DNA from: Paraburkholderia dilworthii
GTDB taxonomy: Bacteria; Pseudomonadota; Gammaproteobacteria; Burkholderiales; Burkholderiaceae
Length of the DNA stretch: 64,000 nt
Assembly: GCF_000472525.1 (NCBI RefSeq)
Contig: NZ_AWZT01000001.1
Coordinates: 1-64,000, forward strand
Direction of reading: 5' to 3'
The first letter of the stretch is position 1, and each line of letters opens with the position of its first letter. This document shows, one piece after another, positions 1 through 8,581 of the stretch. The notes beneath the pieces were generated by a model, which was not told the DNA's origin, searched no databases, and was given only the letters and a program-made list of their open reading frames with translations. Both the position numbers and the translations under genes were made by a program.

Positions 1-20
1 GAAAACGCTTTGGCCACTCG

Positions 21-366
21 ATGAAAAAGACTCCAACGCCACGAACGACGCTTGCTCCGGGAATTGCCAAGGTGCTGAAGCGACTGCACTATCCGGGCAG
101 TGGATAAGGCGGGCAACACCATCGATTTTCTGTTCCGAGCCAAGCGGGACAAGGCTGCTGCGCGGCGCTTCTTTGAAAAAGCAATCGCTCAGAACGGTTC
201 CCCCGAGACGGTAACCATCGACAAAAGCGGCTCCAATCTGGCCGCGCTTCACGCGGTGAATGCCGAGCGCGAGATGCCCATCAGGGTTCGTCAGATCAAG
301 TACTTGAACAACATCGTGGAGCAGGACCATCGGGCCATCAAACGCCGAACCCGACAGATGCTCGGT
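21..366 (+). pseudogene. IS6-family transposase remnant with internal deletion
   Basis: An ATG at 21 opens a typical IS6-family transposase N-terminus (about 25 residues, ending in a His-Tyr-Pro) that runs into a stop at 105. From about position 100, in another frame, the sequence codes for the second half of the DDE catalytic domain: VDKAGNTIDFLF, then TIDKSGSN, then RQIKYLNNIVEQDHRAIKRR. The part between these pieces, which should hold the zinc-finger/HTH region and the first catalytic Asp, is missing. Homology also stops after RQMLG near 366, so the normal C-terminus is gone. This is a dead fragment left by deletion. It sits just beyond the 3' end of the ben gene cluster. Family assignment rests on recognised motifs. 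Confidence 0.8.
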
Positions 367-499
367 ACTCGGACACAATCCCGAATCCTGCCGCGTCGTT
401 CGCTCGACCAGGCAGTACTGCCGCAGCATAGCGGGTTGCTTGCCGGTTACTTCGCCAGACACGTTGACTCGGTGTTTCGGAAAATTGGTCGCTCCACCG

Positions 500-898
500 T
501 TAATCAGGCAGGACAGCGACAGCCTTTATTTCAACGATATAACCGGCTGTGCCCCCGAGCATGTGCGCGCCGATGGCCGTCCATGCGGGCATAGGGTGCG
601 TCGTGAGATAGCGGTCACGTATTTCTATGAATAATGGTAAGTCGCGCATATCGGTGTGAAACGTGGTGACGTCCACCACGTCGCTCAGCGAAGCACCTGC
701 AGACTCGAGTACTTTCTTCAGGTTCTCGAACGCTTGAACTGTCTGGGCTTCGCGACCTTCAACGAGTTTCATTTTGTCGTCGCGACCAATCTGGCCAGAC
801 ACGTATACGGTGCTTCCGACCTTGACCGCGGGAGCGTAGCGAATTCTTTCGTACACCGCTTCCATTCCGGCCGGCACGACGGCTTTGCGTTCCTTCAT
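500..898 (-). CDS. Rid-family (YjgF/YER057c/UK114) protein at the end of the ben cluster
   Basis: A 132-residue protein of normal Rid length. It begins near the family pattern YAPAVKVGSTVYVSGQIG, has the central QAFENLKKVLESAG helix and ends in VEIKAVAVLP. Archetypal RidA enzymes hydrolyse reactive enamine/imine intermediates with an Arg just before Leu-Pro near the C-terminus. Here that stretch reads GAHMLGGTAG with no Arg, so it probably belongs to a non-archetypal Rid subgroup of different or unknown chemistry. The start at 898 has GGAGA eight bases upstream. The gene follows benD by 34 bases on the same strand, so co-transcription with the benzoate genes is likely (inference). A role in clearing a pathway by-product or tautomerising an intermediate is possible but not shown. 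Confidence 0.9.
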   Translation of the reverse strand: MKERKAVVPAGMEAVYERIRYAPAVKVGSTVYVSGQIGRDDKMKLVEGREAQTVQAFENLKKVLESAGASLSDVVDVTTFHTDMRDLPLFIEIRDRYLTTHPMPAWTAIGAHMLGGTAGYIVEIKAVAVLPD

Positions 899-932
899 TG
901 CGGCGTCTCCAGACTAATTTCGTTTCAAGGCT

Positions 933-1709
933 CTAGCCGTTGTCGCCGCCGGCAACCGGCAACACGGCACCCGTGATGTAGCCAGCTTCGTCGGATGCAA
1001 GAAAGAGAATCGGCGCGACTTGCTCTTCAAGCGTCCCATAGCGCTTGAAGAAGTTGGACTCAGCTACCTGCTTCACGGCTTCGCTCATCCAGGCCCTTTC
1101 CTGGTCATTATCTCCGACTGCGTTGCGAGGCACGCGTCGCGGAGGCGCATCTGTCCCGCCCGGGGCAGCAGCGACCACGCGGATGTTGCGTTCGCCGTAC
1201 TCCATCGCGAGCGACTGGGTTAGGGCATTGACGCCGCCCTTGGCAGCCGAGTAGGGCACGCGGCGAATACCTCGTGTAGCATTCGATGAGACGTTGACAA
1301 TGGTTCCCCGACCTTGCGTCAGCATCTGAGGAAGGACCGCGTGGCACGCATACAGGGTTGGCATCAGCGAGCGGCGGATTTCAGCATCGATCTGGACCGG
1401 TTCGAATTCCGCGAAAGGCCGCATTCGAATGGCACCGCCCACTGCATTGACGAGGATGTCGATCCGGCCAAACTTTTGCGCTGCGAAAGTCATTGTCGAA
1501 GCTGCACCTTCATACGTCTCGAGGTCTGCGACGAAGCCGGCTGTCTGGGCACCAATTGCTTCGGCGGCGACATCGGAGACAAACTCGGCACGGTCCACCA
1601 ACAGCACTTTCGCACCCTCCGATGCTGCACGCAGGGCGACGCCGCGCCCGATTCCCTGCGCCGCTCCAGTGACTACCATCACCTTGCCTTCGAACCTTTG
1701 CGCGTTCAT
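933..1709 (-). CDS. benD: cis-diol dehydrogenase (1,6-dihydroxycyclohexa-2,4-diene-1-carboxylate dehydrogenase)
   Basis: A 258-residue short-chain dehydrogenase. It oxidises and decarboxylates the benzoate cis-dihydrodiol to catechol with NAD+. Visible are the Rossmann motif TGAAQGIGRG near the N-terminus, the SDR catalytic Ser in VNVSSN and the YSAAK active-site Tyr and Lys. The C-terminus ends in the usual TGAVLPVAGG block. The reading frame stays open further upstream, but the start at 1709 gives the family N-terminus (MNAQRFEGKV) and creates an ATGA overlap with the benC stop, so translation is probably coupled. It is the last enzyme gene of benABCD. Confidence 0.94.
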   Translation of the reverse strand: MNAQRFEGKVMVVTGAAQGIGRGVALRAASEGAKVLLVDRAEFVSDVAAEAIGAQTAGFVADLETYEGAASTMTFAAQKFGRIDILVNAVGGAIRMRPFAEFEPVQIDAEIRRSLMPTLYACHAVLPQMLTQGRGTIVNVSSNATRGIRRVPYSAAKGGVNALTQSLAMEYGERNIRVVAAAPGGTDAPPRRVPRNAVGDNDQERAWMSEAVKQVAESNFFKRYGTLEEQVAPILFLASDEAGYITGAVLPVAGGDNG

Positions 1710-2728
1710 GAGTCCACCAGTACTGCGTTGGGGGTAAATTTCTCGTAGTGAAAGCTCGTTGGCTCTACACCGTTTTCGTCGAAGTATTTGCGTACAGCAT
1801 CCACCATTGGCGGCGGGCCGCACAGGTACACGTCGACATCTCCGTCGTTCAAACATTCTGCGGGCATGTGCTGGGTCACCCAGCCCTTGCGCGGGTGGCT
1901 GGATTCGGCCGCAGCCACAACGGTGCTAAACGTGAAATTCGGAAGCTTTTCCGTGTATGCCTGGATGGCTTCGACCAGCACCAGGTCGAGGTCTCGGGTC
2001 ACGCCGTAGACGAGGTGCACCGTCTGCTGAGAGTTCGCACTGGCCAGTACTTCCAGCATCGACAGGAAGGGGGCGAGCCCCGTGCCGCCTGCGAGGAACA
2101 GCAAGGGCCGTTTGACAGGACGCAAATAGAAGATGCCCATCGGTCCGGTTAGCTGAACCTTGTTACCAGGCTGGGCCGATTCGAGCCAGGTGCTCATTAC
2201 GCCACCGGGAATCTTCTTGATCAAAAAGCCGATTTTCGATTCGCCGGGCGACGATGAGAACGAGTAGGAGCGATGTTCGCTGCTGCCGGGTACATCGATG
2301 TTGACGTACTGACCGGCAAGGAAGACGGGCGGGGCGCCGTCCACGTCCATCTCAAGCACGACGGCCGCGTCGTTGTGCTCCTCGACCTTTGTGACCGTCG
2401 CGGCGAACTTGCTGTGTTCGGTCTTGCAGGCCGTCGACGATGCCGGGACCGCGATGACACAATTGCTCTCGGGAACCATCTGACATGTGAGGACGAGACC
2501 GCTCTGCTTCTCGTCGTCGGTAAGCGCGTCCTCTATGTAGTCATCGCCCAAATCGTAGCTGCCACTCTCCGCCCGACATTTGCAGGTACCGCATACGCCG
2601 TCAGAACAGTCCATCGGCAAGTTGATCCTGGCGCGAAAGGCGGCATCGAGAACCTTCTCTCCGGCCTTGCATTCGACGAAGCGGGTCACTCCGTCTTCGA
2701 AGTTCAGTGCAATGTTGTAGCTGGACAT
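1706..2728 (-). CDS. benC: benzoate 1,2-dioxygenase, ferredoxin-reductase component
   Basis: A 340-residue electron-transfer protein that passes electrons from NADH through FAD and a plant-type [2Fe-2S] cluster to the BenAB oxygenase. The N-terminal ferredoxin domain has the ligands C41, C46, C49 (CSDGVCGTC) and C82. It is followed by a FAD-binding barrel with RSYSFSS and an NAD domain with GGTGLAPFLSML and CGPPPMV. This domain order and length match BenC-type reductases. The start at 2728 is preceded by AGGAG at good spacing. It lies 39 bases after benB, and its stop overlaps the benD start. Confidence 0.95.
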   Translation of the reverse strand: MSSYNIALNFEDGVTRFVECKAGEKVLDAAFRARINLPMDCSDGVCGTCKCRAESGSYDLGDDYIEDALTDDEKQSGLVLTCQMVPESNCVIAVPASSTACKTEHSKFAATVTKVEEHNDAAVVLEMDVDGAPPVFLAGQYVNIDVPGSSEHRSYSFSSSPGESKIGFLIKKIPGGVMSTWLESAQPGNKVQLTGPMGIFYLRPVKRPLLFLAGGTGLAPFLSMLEVLASANSQQTVHLVYGVTRDLDLVLVEAIQAYTEKLPNFTFSTVVAAAESSHPRKGWVTQHMPAECLNDGDVDVYLCGPPPMVDAVRKYFDENGVEPTSFHYEKFTPNAVLVDS

Positions 2729-2767
2729 GTTGTCTCCTACTTCCTTGTCTCTATCCGACCGGTCGCA

Positions 2768-3256
2768 TCAAACGTGATAGACGTCGAGCACCTGTCGGAT
2801 ATAGTCGTTCTTGAGTGCAATCTTCTTGCTGGAAATCAGCAGACGGTCGTCGACCGTGCGCACGGTTACGTACATCGTGCCGAAGAACTGGTCCGTAATC
2901 TTGTAGCGGTGAATAAGCGTGTTGAAGTTGTATCGAAGGTCCACTTCGCCATCACGTTCAGCCAGCACTTCCACATTGGTCACGTTGTGGCTCGTGCGCG
3001 GTTCTGGCATCGAAGCGCCGCTTCGTTCGGTCTTGATGCGGAATACGCGGTCTTCGAGGCCACCCCGGTCCGCGTAGTACATCAACGAGATTTGCCTCTG
3101 CGGATCCTCCGTCAGCGTGTCATCGTCGTCCCACGCCGGCATCCAGTAAGTGACGTCCTCTGTGTAGCAGGCGAGCCACTCGTCCCATTGACGGTCATCC
3201 AGGAAGCGGGCTTCCTGATAAAGGGCGCGACAGAGTTTTTGATAGTCGAAGCTCAT
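2768..3256 (-). CDS. benB: benzoate 1,2-dioxygenase, small (beta) subunit
   Basis: A 162-residue beta subunit of a Rieske-type ring-hydroxylating oxygenase. It has the cystatin-like fold family features: an N-terminal helix with [17 protein letters not shown], then [10 protein letters not shown], and a conserved basic/aromatic C-terminal sheet. It packs with BenA into the alpha3beta3 hexamer and is mainly structural. The ATG at 3256 overlaps the benA stop (ATGA), indicating translational coupling and fixed stoichiometry. The length is normal. Confidence 0.94.
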   Translation of the reverse strand: MSFDYQKLCRALYQEARFLDDRQWDEWLACYTEDVTYWMPAWDDDDTLTEDPQRQISLMYYADRGGLEDRVFRIKTERSGASMPEPRTSHNVTNVEVLAERDGEVDLRYNFNTLIHRYKITDQFFGTMYVTVRTVDDRLLISSKKIALKNDYIRQVLDVYHV

Positions 3257-4611
3257 ACCGTCGCCTCCGCTTGTTCTTTTCGCAAGGCTTCGCGCATCAC
3301 CTGCAACCAGTATTCGTGCTGAACCACAAAGAGGCCCTCATCTTCGCTACGTTCTCCAGAGATGAGCGGATTCAAGCCCATGCTCCTCGCGTTTTCATCC
3401 GGTCCGTGAATCCACAGCGGAGCACCGCGCGAGAGGTCGTTCCACATCGCCGTTGAACCGGCGTACCCGGACTGACACGCGCGAAATTCTTCAAGGTCGT
3501 CACTGGTCCCCATGCCCGATACGTTGAAGAAATCTTCGTATTGGCGAATGCGGGTCGCGCGGTCTTCGGCACTCTCGCCCTTGGGGGCGAAGCAGAATAT
3601 GCTGACTTCGGTCCTGTCGACGCTAATCGGACGAACCACACGAATCTGCGTGCTGAACTGGTCCATCAGGAAAACGTTGGGATAAAGGCACAGATTGCGG
3701 GTCTGGTTGACGACGAATTTCCCCTTGTCTTCGCCGACGCGCGCTGTGATTTCGGCGCGGTGCCGATAAACCGGCCTCACTTCCGGGTTCATGGTGTTGG
3801 TCCACAGCAGGATATGCCCGTGCTCGAATCCGTACACGCCGGCAACCGACTTGCTCCAGCTATCCGCATCCACTGCCTTGGTGCCTTCGACCTTGCGTCG
3901 GCCCATCGTTGCGGCGTAGTTCCAGTGGACCGTGCTGACGTGATAACCGTCGCAGCCGTTCTCCATCTGCATCTTCCAGTTGCCGTCGTAGATATACGAG
4001 GAGTTCCCGCGCAATACTTCCAGGCCGTCCGGCGCTTGCGCAACGATCTGGTCGATGATGATCTTCGTCTCACCGAGGTAATCCTCGAGCGGCATGACGT
4101 CGGCATTCAGGCTGCCGAACAGGAAACCGCGGTAGTTCTGAAAGCGCGCAATTTTCTTCAGGTCGTGTGAGCCGTGTTTGTTGAATTGCACAGGGTATTC
4201 GGTGGTTTTCTCATCCTTTACTTTCAGGAGCTTGCCAACGTTCGAGAACGTCCATCCGTGAAAAGGGCAGGTGAAACTGCTCTTGTTGCCGTGCTTGCGA
4301 CGACACAGCATTGCACCTTTGTGCGCGCAGGCATTGATGACCGCGTGTAATTCGCCGGTTTTGTCGCGCGTGACAACTATCGGCTGGCGACCAATCCACG
4401 TGGTGTAGTAGTCGTTGTTGTCAGGAATCTGGCTTTCGTGCGCCAGATAAACCCAGTTACTCTCGAAGATATGCTTCATCTCGAGTTCGTACAAATCGGC
4501 ATCGGTGAAGATGTCGCGGCGACAACGGAAAACACCGTTTTCTTTGTCATCCTGCACGGCGTTACTCAGCAGGTCTTCCAGCTTAAACGCCTTGTCGATA
4601 GTTGCACACAT
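3253..4611 (-). CDS. benA: benzoate 1,2-dioxygenase, large (alpha) subunit
   Basis: The catalytic subunit, 452 residues; it dihydroxylates benzoate at C1/C2 to the cis-diol acid. The Rieske [2Fe-2S] ligands are C95, H97, C115 and H118 (CAHKG...CPFHGW). The mononuclear iron ligands D221, H224 and H229 sit in DGYHVSTVH, with a later Asp near [11 protein letters not shown]. The start at 4611 was chosen over an in-frame upstream ATG because AGGGAG precedes it and it gives the usual BenA N-terminus. Anthranilate dioxygenase (AntA) is the nearest alternative. The adjacent benD, the single-component reductase and catABC favour benzoate. The gene lies 106 bases after catA with no terminator-like hairpin seen, so catA-benABCD may be one transcript. 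Confidence 0.93.
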   Translation of the reverse strand: MCATIDKAFKLEDLLSNAVQDDKENGVFRCRRDIFTDADLYELEMKHIFESNWVYLAHESQIPDNNDYYTTWIGRQPIVVTRDKTGELHAVINACAHKGAMLCRRKHGNKSSFTCPFHGWTFSNVGKLLKVKDEKTTEYPVQFNKHGSHDLKKIARFQNYRGFLFGSLNADVMPLEDYLGETKIIIDQIVAQAPDGLEVLRGNSSYIYDGNWKMQMENGCDGYHVSTVHWNYAATMGRRKVEGTKAVDADSWSKSVAGVYGFEHGHILLWTNTMNPEVRPVYRHRAEITARVGEDKGKFVVNQTRNLCLYPNVFLMDQFSTQIRVVRPISVDRTEVSIFCFAPKGESAEDRATRIRQYEDFFNVSGMGTSDDLEEFRACQSGYAGSTAMWNDLSRGAPLWIHGPDENARSMGLNPLISGERSEDEGLFVVQHEYWLQVMREALRKEQAEATV

Positions 4612-4717
4612 GTCTGCTCTCCCTATGCGGACTCCGCGGACGAGCCCTTGCATCGGTTTAATGATTTATGCGGAGAATCAGGCAGCTAGCCGGTCAGAAA
4701 GCCGCCGTGTCGAGCGG

Positions 4718-5653
4718 TTACACTGCAGCTGATGCCCGCGGCCGATTGACGAGCTGGTTGTCTTTACCCTTAATCAGGGGACTCAGCGCGATGTCGAACT
4801 GAATTTCTTTGTACGCATCGGCTTTGAGGCCCAGGGCAATGCCACCCGTCTTGTCGACGACTTGAGGAACGAGTTCCTCGCGAGTCGCATAGGCGAAGTC
4901 GTCCCAAATCAGGGGGTCGCCTTCGATGTTGATTTGCGTCGTCAGCTTGCGCGTTTTATCGCTGGTGACGAAGAAGTGCACATGCGCCGGACGATTACCG
5001 TGCCGGGCAAGCATGTTCAGCAGTTGCTGCGTGGCTCCGTGCGGCGGGCAGCCGTAGCCTACCGGCATGAGTGTGCGGAATTCATATTTGCCATCGGCAC
5101 CCGTTCGCACTGCGCCGCGAAGGTTGAACTCGCTCTGTGCGCCGGTCGGGTCGAAATGCGAATAGAAGCCCTTCGAGTTGGCGTGCCAGCATTCGACCAC
5201 TGCGCCCGCCACGGGCTCGCGGTCGGGCCCAGTCACAGTGCCATGGATAATGAGCGGGTCAGCGTCTTCGTCAGGGTTGACATCAATTTTCGATACACCG
5301 TCACGCACCGGCGCGCCAGCGACATACAACGGCCCTTCAATGGTTCGCGGCGTGCCGCCATGAATGTCTGCGTCCAGGTCCTGCGCATCCATGCGGATGT
5401 CGAGATACTTTTCCAGACCGAGGCCAGCAGCCAGAAGCGCCGCTTCGCCGTCCTGTCCGAGTTTATTGAAGTAGGTCACGCCGGCCCAAATTTCATCGGG
5501 GGTCATGTCGAGGTCGTCGATGGCCTTGAACAGGTCGCCCAGCAAGCGATGGGTAATCTCCTTGGTGCGGGCATTGCCGCCCTCGCCACCAAGATTGGTG
5601 GCGGCCTTGAGAAGGGCCTGCGCTTCGTTTGTTTCGAACACTTTGACGTTCAT
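4718..5653 (-). CDS. catA: catechol 1,2-dioxygenase (intradiol)
   Basis: A 311-residue intradiol ring-cleavage enzyme converting catechol to cis,cis-muconate with non-haem Fe(III). The iron ligands fall at Y164, Y200, H224 and H226, the same numbers as in well-studied CatA enzymes (KGFY, PVGY, RPAHVH). The N-terminal helical linker domain that forms the dimer and lipid pocket is present. The start at 5653 has AGGAG upstream; in-frame codons further out lack this signal. It is the first gene of the minus-strand ben/cat group and is divergent from catR, which is expected to activate it when muconate is present (family knowledge). Confidence 0.96.
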   Translation of the reverse strand: MNVKVFETNEAQALLKAATNLGGEGGNARTKEITHRLLGDLFKAIDDLDMTPDEIWAGVTYFNKLGQDGEAALLAAGLGLEKYLDIRMDAQDLDADIHGGTPRTIEGPLYVAGAPVRDGVSKIDVNPDEDADPLIIHGTVTGPDREPVAGAVVECWHANSKGFYSHFDPTGAQSEFNLRGAVRTGADGKYEFRTLMPVGYGCPPHGATQQLLNMLARHGNRPAHVHFFVTSDKTRKLTTQINIEGDPLIWDDFAYATREELVPQVVDKTGGIALGLKADAYKEIQFDIALSPLIKGKDNQLVNRPRASAAV

Positions 5654-5716
5654 TGTCTGCTCCTGATCTCTGTATTTTTCGATGGGGTTAACCCTTTGTT
5701 TCTGCCCGGTTGGAGT

Positions 5717-5753
5717 ATGCTCAGAAGGTATAATCGGGTGTGAAACTCGGTAT
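5717..5753 (-). promoter_or_regulatory. Likely CatR/BenM binding region in the catA-catR divergent promoter
   Basis: The 175-base gap between catA and catR contains one near-consensus BenM/CatM-type site: ATGC-N7-GTAT at 5717-5731, with one mismatch to ATAC-N7-GTAT. A further GTAT half-site lies at 5750-5753, 22 bases (two helical turns) from the first. Paired sites on one face of the helix are typical of LysR activators at divergent promoters. The -35/-10 elements could not be fixed with confidence. Confidence 0.45.
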
Positions 5754-5828
5754 AAATGCAGGATAGTCGAGGGCAAACGGACCGGTCCAACACCGATTTA
5801 GTATCGGCCTATATCTGAGAGGTATTGA

Positions 5829-6752
5829 ATGGAGCTGCGACACCTCCGGTACTTTGTGGCGGTTGCCGAGGAGCGGAACTTCACGCGGGCCGCGCAGCGC
5901 CTTCATATCGCGCAACCACCGCTCAGTCGGCAGATACAGCAACTGGAAGACACCTTAGGCGTGCAACTCTTTGAAAGAAACTCGCGCCCTCTGAAACTGA
6001 CGGAGACGGGCAAGTTCTTTTACGGCCACGCAGTGCAATTGCTGGCACAGACTGCGGAGCTCGAGTCGATGACACGACGAGTGGGCAACATTGAGCGCAG
6101 CATGTCCGTCGGTTTTGTCGCATCGACCCTGTACGGGTTGTTGCCAAAAATAATTCGCCGCTTTCGCGACGAGAATCCGACGGTTGAGCTCAGCCTTCAC
6201 GAGATGTCGACCACAGACCAGATAAGGGCGCTCAAGGACGGACGGATCGATGTCGGTTTTGGCCGCATCCGGCTAGAGGATGCGAACATTCGGCGAGTGG
6301 TTCTGCGAGAAGAGAAGATGATTGTCGCGTTTCCTCTCGGCCACCCGCTTTCGATTTCCAAGCCTGTTTCAGCCTTGCGGGACCTTGTCAACGAAACGCT
6401 GATCATCTACCCGAAAACGCCGCGTCCGAGCTACGCAGACCAGGTCCTCGCCGCCTTTCACGACCGAGGATTGAAGCCGCGAAAGGTCTATGAAGTCCGG
6501 GAAATCCAGATTGCGTTGGGGCTAGTCGCGGCCGGCGAGGGGATTTCCATTGTCCCGAGCAGCGTTTATGGCCTTAAGCGAGACGACGTGAGCTATAAGG
6601 AGCTGGACGACCCGACTCTGGTGTCGCCAATCATCATGAGTGTGCGTGCGATGGACGAGTCGCGCGACATCAGCGAGATGCTCGATCTCATTTATCGACT
6701 GTACGAAGAAGAGCAGGTCGCTTCCGTCGCCCGCACAGATGGGGGGCGGTAA
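5829..6752 (+). CDS. catR: LysR-type regulator of catechol/benzoate catabolism
   Basis: A 307-residue LysR regulator of the CatR/BenM/CatM branch. Residues 1-60 form the winged helix (MELRHLRYFVAVAEERNFTR, then AQPPLSRQI); the rest is an effector-binding periplasmic-binding-like domain with VGFVASTLYG. Members activate cat and ben genes in response to cis,cis-muconate, some also to benzoate; which effector applies here cannot be read from sequence. It is divergent from catA and directly upstream of catB. AGAGG lies seven bases before the ATG. BenM is an equally fair name. Confidence 0.9.
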   Translation: MELRHLRYFVAVAEERNFTRAAQRLHIAQPPLSRQIQQLEDTLGVQLFERNSRPLKLTETGKFFYGHAVQLLAQTAELESMTRRVGNIERSMSVGFVASTLYGLLPKIIRRFRDENPTVELSLHEMSTTDQIRALKDGRIDVGFGRIRLEDANIRRVVLREEKMIVAFPLGHPLSISKPVSALRDLVNETLIIYPKTPRPSYADQVLAAFHDRGLKPRKVYEVREIQIALGLVAAGEGISIVPSSVYGLKRDDVSYKELDDPTLVSPIIMSVRAMDESRDISEMLDLIYRLYEEEQVASVARTDGGR

Positions 6753-6759
6753 GCCGGTT

Positions 6760-6774
6760 ATACCTTGGCGGTAT
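6760..6774 (+). promoter_or_regulatory. CatR/BenM operator before catB (ATAC-N7-GTAT)
   Basis: The sequence ATACCTTGGCGGTAT is a perfect match to the ATAC-N7-GTAT dyad known for BenM/CatM. It starts eight bases after the catR stop codon and lies about 85 bases upstream of the chosen catB start, the right place for an activator site of the catBC promoter. The GTATG at its right end includes an in-frame ATG at 6773, which argues against 6773 being the real catB start. Confidence 0.75.
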
Positions 6775-6856
6775 GACACTAGACGTCGATGGTCTTGGAC
6801 AGGGGAAGATTGCGCGCGCAATACTTCAGCAACCCACCAACTTCGTCCCCTCAGGT

Positions 6857-7984
6857 ATGAACCCCCAAATCACCTCCGTCGAAGCGATCTTAGTTGACCT
6901 TCCAACCATTCGCACGCATCAGCTTTCCATGGCGACGATGCAGCAACAAACCATGGTCATCATTCGCCTTCGCGCGAGCGACGACATCGAGGGCATTGGG
7001 GAAGCCACGACCATCGGCGGTCTCTCTTACGGCGAAGAAAGTCCCGAAGGCATCAAACTGACCATCGACACATACCTGGCCCCGGTGTTGGTCGGACAGG
7101 ATGCGACGAATGTTAACGACGCGATGCTCAAGCTGAACAAGGTTGCCCGTGGCAATCGGTTCGCCAAGTCCGGTATCGAAACGGCGCTGCTGGATGCGCA
7201 GGGCAAACGTCTTGGCGTGCCGATGTCGGCGCTGCTCGGCGGAGCTGTTCGCAAGACCCTTCCGGTCCTCTGGACGCTCGCGAGCGGCGACACCGATCGC
7301 GACATAGAAGAAGCTGAAATGCTTCTCGCTGAACGTCGGCACAATACGTTCAAGTTGAAGATTGGACGGCGTAGCGTTCGCGACGACGTAGCTCACGTGT
7401 CAAAAATCAAGGCAGCCTTCGGCGACCGCGCCAGAATCACCGTGGACGTGAATCAGGCATGGAATGAAATTGATGCCGCGCTGGGAATTGCCGCGCTGGA
7501 AGCCGCCGGCATCGACCTCATCGAACAACCCACGCCTCGCGAGCAACGCGGCGCACTTGCCCGACTAGCTGCTCGTTTCATCGTGCCAATAATGGCAGAC
7601 GAGGGGGTAACGGGTCCCGAAGACGCTCTCGAACTCGTACGTGGCTCCTGCGCTGACGTTTTCGCATTAAAGATTGCGAAGTCAGGTGGCATCTACGGAA
7701 TGATGCGGACTGCGGCCATCGCTGACGCCGCCGGCGTGGCGCTGTACGGAGGCACCATGCTCGAAGGCAGCATCGGCTCGATTGCTTCCGCGCATGGATT
7801 CGGCGCGCTTCCTCAACTGTCATGGGGTACTGAGCTCTTTGGTCCACTCCTGCTTAAAGATGACGTGGTGACGGCTCGCCCCCATTATCGCGATTTCGAC
7901 TTGCACATTCCTGAAGGGCCAGGGCTCGGACTCCATATCGATGAAGAGAAGCTCGCTTTCTACCGCCGGGATAAAAAGGCCTGA
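6857..7984 (+). CDS. catB: muconate cycloisomerase
   Basis: A 375-residue enolase-superfamily enzyme that cyclises cis,cis-muconate to muconolactone with a divalent metal. Seen are the active-site loop region (IGEATTIGGLSYGEES), the catalytic KxK (FKLKIG), metal ligands in TVDVNQAW, IEQPTP and MADEG, and the second catalytic Lys in LKIAKSGG. The frame is open back to 6773, but that ATG lies inside the operator and would add 28 residues not typical of the family. The start at 6857 gives the normal N-terminus, though its ribosome-binding site is weak. catC follows by 74 bases. Confidence 0.94.
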   Translation: MNPQITSVEAILVDLPTIRTHQLSMATMQQQTMVIIRLRASDDIEGIGEATTIGGLSYGEESPEGIKLTIDTYLAPVLVGQDATNVNDAMLKLNKVARGNRFAKSGIETALLDAQGKRLGVPMSALLGGAVRKTLPVLWTLASGDTDRDIEEAEMLLAERRHNTFKLKIGRRSVRDDVAHVSKIKAAFGDRARITVDVNQAWNEIDAALGIAALEAAGIDLIEQPTPREQRGALARLAARFIVPIMADEGVTGPEDALELVRGSCADVFALKIAKSGGIYGMMRTAAIADAAGVALYGGTMLEGSIGSIASAHGFGALPQLSWGTELFGPLLLKDDVVTARPHYRDFDLHIPEGPGLGLHIDEEKLAFYRRDKKA

Positions 7985-8058
7985 GCACACCAGGTCATTC
8001 GCCAGTCGAAATGACGCAATCACCCAGCCACTCAAGAAGCGTCTCGTAAGGAGCAACA

Positions 8059-8337
8059 ATGCTGTATCTCGCAAGAATGGATGTACACCTGCCGCAGGAT
8101 ATGCCGGTTGCTCAAGCCGATGAAATCAAGGCCCGTGAAAAGGCATATTCGCAAGAGCTACAACGACAGGGGAAATGGCAGCAGTTGCACCGGGTCGTTG
8201 GTCGGTATGCGAACTACAGTATCTTCGACGTCGACTCGCACGACGAACTGCACGAGATTCTTTCTGGCCTACCGCTATTTCCATACATGTCGATTGAGGT
8301 GACCGCGCTTGCACGGCACCCATCGTCGATACGGTAG
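8059..8337 (+). CDS. catC: muconolactone delta-isomerase
   Basis: A 92-residue protein of exactly the usual size. It isomerises muconolactone to beta-ketoadipate enol-lactone. The family opening MLYLARMDV, the central WQQLHRVVGRYANYSIFDV and SGLPLFPYM are all visible. AAGGAG lies six bases before the ATG. It is co-directional with catB and probably in the same transcript. No catD (enol-lactone hydrolase) or later beta-ketoadipate genes follow, so the pathway must finish elsewhere in the genome. Confidence 0.95.
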   Translation: MLYLARMDVHLPQDMPVAQADEIKAREKAYSQELQRQGKWQQLHRVVGRYANYSIFDVDSHDELHEILSGLPLFPYMSIEVTALARHPSSIR

Positions 8338-8581
8338 AGCCAGCGCCGTTAGGACGGCATTCGAACGTCGGCTCCCGCCGGTCTGTGAGGAGCCCGGCAT
8401 CGCTGATCGCAGGGTCGCGAGTCGCCGCAATGTTCGTTGCTCTTACTTAAGCGGTGTCGCCTCACGCGGCTGACATTCCCGTCGCCTGATCGGGCAATCG
8501 TTGGAATGGGCGAGAACGTGCATGGACAAGTCGCGTTAGCACGCCGATCATAGTCCTCGACGGCACAGCAGAGTTCTAACG

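Noticed and set aside
933..4611. Anthranilate dioxygenase (antABC) instead of benzoate dioxygenase
   Set aside because: The presence of the cis-diol dehydrogenase benD in the same coupled operon fits benzoate; anthranilate dioxygenation needs no such step.
6773..6856. Earlier ATG as the catB start
   Set aside because: It lies within the CatR/BenM operator and adds 28 residues not typical of muconate cycloisomerases.
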